DNA of 34,796 nt from JALZUE01 sp051251725 (GTDB lineage Bacteria > Pseudomonadota > Gammaproteobacteria > Enterobacterales > Alteromonadaceae), in contig JBPOFN010000043.1 in NCBI GenBank assembly GCA_051251725.1, forward strand, positions 1 to 34,796, given 5' to 3'. Each line of letters starts with the position of its first letter. Within the stretch, counting starts at the first letter, position 1. Positions 34,147-34,796 of this stretch are shown here, piece after piece. A program made the position numbers and the translations under genes. The notes under the pieces were generated by a model that did no database searches, was not told the origin of the DNA, and worked only from the letters and a program-made list of their open reading frames with translations.

Positions 34147-34566
34147 TTAGAGAAAAATATAAGCAAATTTCATAACCATAAGCCAGAGTACAATGCTTGA
34201 AAGAAAATAACTGTAAAAACGTGCCATCACATGATTAAACGTACAATGAATGACGCTATGAATAATACGTAATAAAACATAAGACCAAGCTAAATAGACA
34301 AAGATCACATCGGTATTATTAGTGATAATTATTAAAATACAAACAAGATAAAAAAGTACGGGCGCTTCGAATAAATTTTTAAAGTTATTTGATGGCTGAT
34401 TGATATGGTTTGGCAATATCGCATGACATTGCTCAGGAGATGCTAATTTTTGTGCGTTAATCTTATTTTTAAGCGTGTAACTTATACGAAGATAATACAT
34501 GTAACCACACACCAACATGGTTAACAACATAAGTACAATAATTGGTTGGATTAATAAATTAGACAT
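34147..34566 (-). CDS. MAPEG-family membrane protein
   Basis: A 139-residue protein with four membrane helices, the usual size for bacterial MAPEG proteins, relatives of microsomal glutathione transferase. The family signature region is visible: NHINQPSNNFKNLFEAPVLF before the second helix, then YLAWSYVLLRIIHSVIHCTF with conserved Arg and His, and NHVMARFYSYFLSS. Bacterial members are mostly uncharacterised; glutathione-dependent activity is known only for some. It ends with no obvious terminator. The start ATG at 34566 begins MSNLLIQP directly before helix one. There is no operon partner in the window. Confidence 0.82.
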   Translation of the reverse strand: MSNLLIQPIIVLMLLTMLVCGYMYYLRISYTLKNKINAQKLASPEQCHAILPNHINQPSNNFKNLFEAPVLFYLVCILIIITNNTDVIFVYLAWSYVLLRIIHSVIHCTFNHVMARFYSYFLSSIVLWLMVMKFAYIFL

Positions 34567-34609
34567 AGTGGCATTTAATCGTTTAATTATTGTAACTTAA
34601 CATGTTTAG

Positions 34610-34796
34610 TAAGCTAAATAACCTGATTCGGTTTAAGCTATTGTACTCAATAATGCTATTTTAGCGCCTATCAGCGTTGCCTGTATGGATGCAAGTACTT
34701 GGTTTTTATCGGGAATAACAAAACCGTGTTTTTCCTACTAATAGATAATTGGACTCCCCCACATCCGAAAATGTGGGTAATATAAAAGTTCTCACA
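34610..34796 (-). repeat. Probable dispersed repeat reaching the right edge
   Basis: The last 190 bases hold a hairpin, CCCACAT (34758-34764) with ATGTGGG (34771-34777). On the - strand several overlapping frames stay open over short lengths without a start or ribosome site. Translations such as DVGESNYLLVGKTRFCYSR look like spurious peptides I recall from repeats in marine gammaproteobacteria. That is memory, not a search. The window edge inside it fits an assembly break at a repeat. Confidence 0.35.

Noticed and set aside
34751..34796. Hairpin at the right edge as part of a tRNA gene.
   Set aside because: No T-loop motif (GGTTCGA), anticodon arm or acceptor pairing can be fitted.

Overview
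The window is low-GC, gammaproteobacterial DNA, most like the Alteromonadales and in particular the Colwelliaceae (Colwellia or Thalassotalea type). This is inferred from the AT-rich codon use, the protein sequences, the dapB-carA-carB-greA order and a TATACCA-ended intergenic element. No database search was possible. Most of it is ordinary chromosome. The accessory-looking parts are a CRISPR fragment at the left edge, one broken gene, a MITE-like element beside a lone helicase, and a probable dispersed repeat at the right edge.

Layout. Bases 1-28 are one complete type I-F CRISPR repeat, followed by a 32-base putative spacer and a decayed repeat; the rest of the array and any cas genes lie off the left edge. 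Next come nhaA (Na+/H+ antiporter), a convergent DoxX-like membrane gene, and a TonB-dependent receptor. The receptor leads into a tightly packed seven-gene run on the + strand (4838-13062): a TVP38/TMEM64-FAD disulfide reductase fusion, a DUF547 protein, an ABC importer (YnjB, YnjC, YnjD types), a CDP-alcohol phosphatidyltransferase (YnjF type) and a tri-histidine membrane hydroxylase. A DMT transporter (- strand), a DUF4153-like membrane protein, an FG-GAP/ASPIC lipoprotein, a pseudogene (- strand) and a small PepSY-like periplasmic protein follow.

From 19812 to 22958 a sodium/solute symporter and kdgK face away from each other across a 528-base control region, suggesting uptake and phosphorylation of a KDG-type sugar acid from uronate breakdown. 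After an NhaC-type antiporter come housekeeping genes: fklB, a small unknown gene, dapB, carA, carB and greA. The right end has a 182-base inverted-repeat element, an SF2 helicase gene and a MAPEG-family gene, and stops inside a hairpin-bearing sequence.

How the genes work together. The most intriguing system is 2401-13062. Its order matches a plan of outer-membrane capture (TonB receptor), periplasmic handling (DUF547, YnjB), ABC import (YnjC, YnjD), redox chemistry at the membrane (TVP38-FAD fusion) and lipid head-group or acyl modification (phosphatidyltransferase, hydroxylase). Part of it corresponds to the uncharacterised ydjXYZ-ynjABCDEF region of E. coli, but the substrate is unknown. 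Several starts are TTG or GTG (nhaA, carA, kdgK, the TonB receptor), and three of them are supported by well-placed ribosome binding sites.
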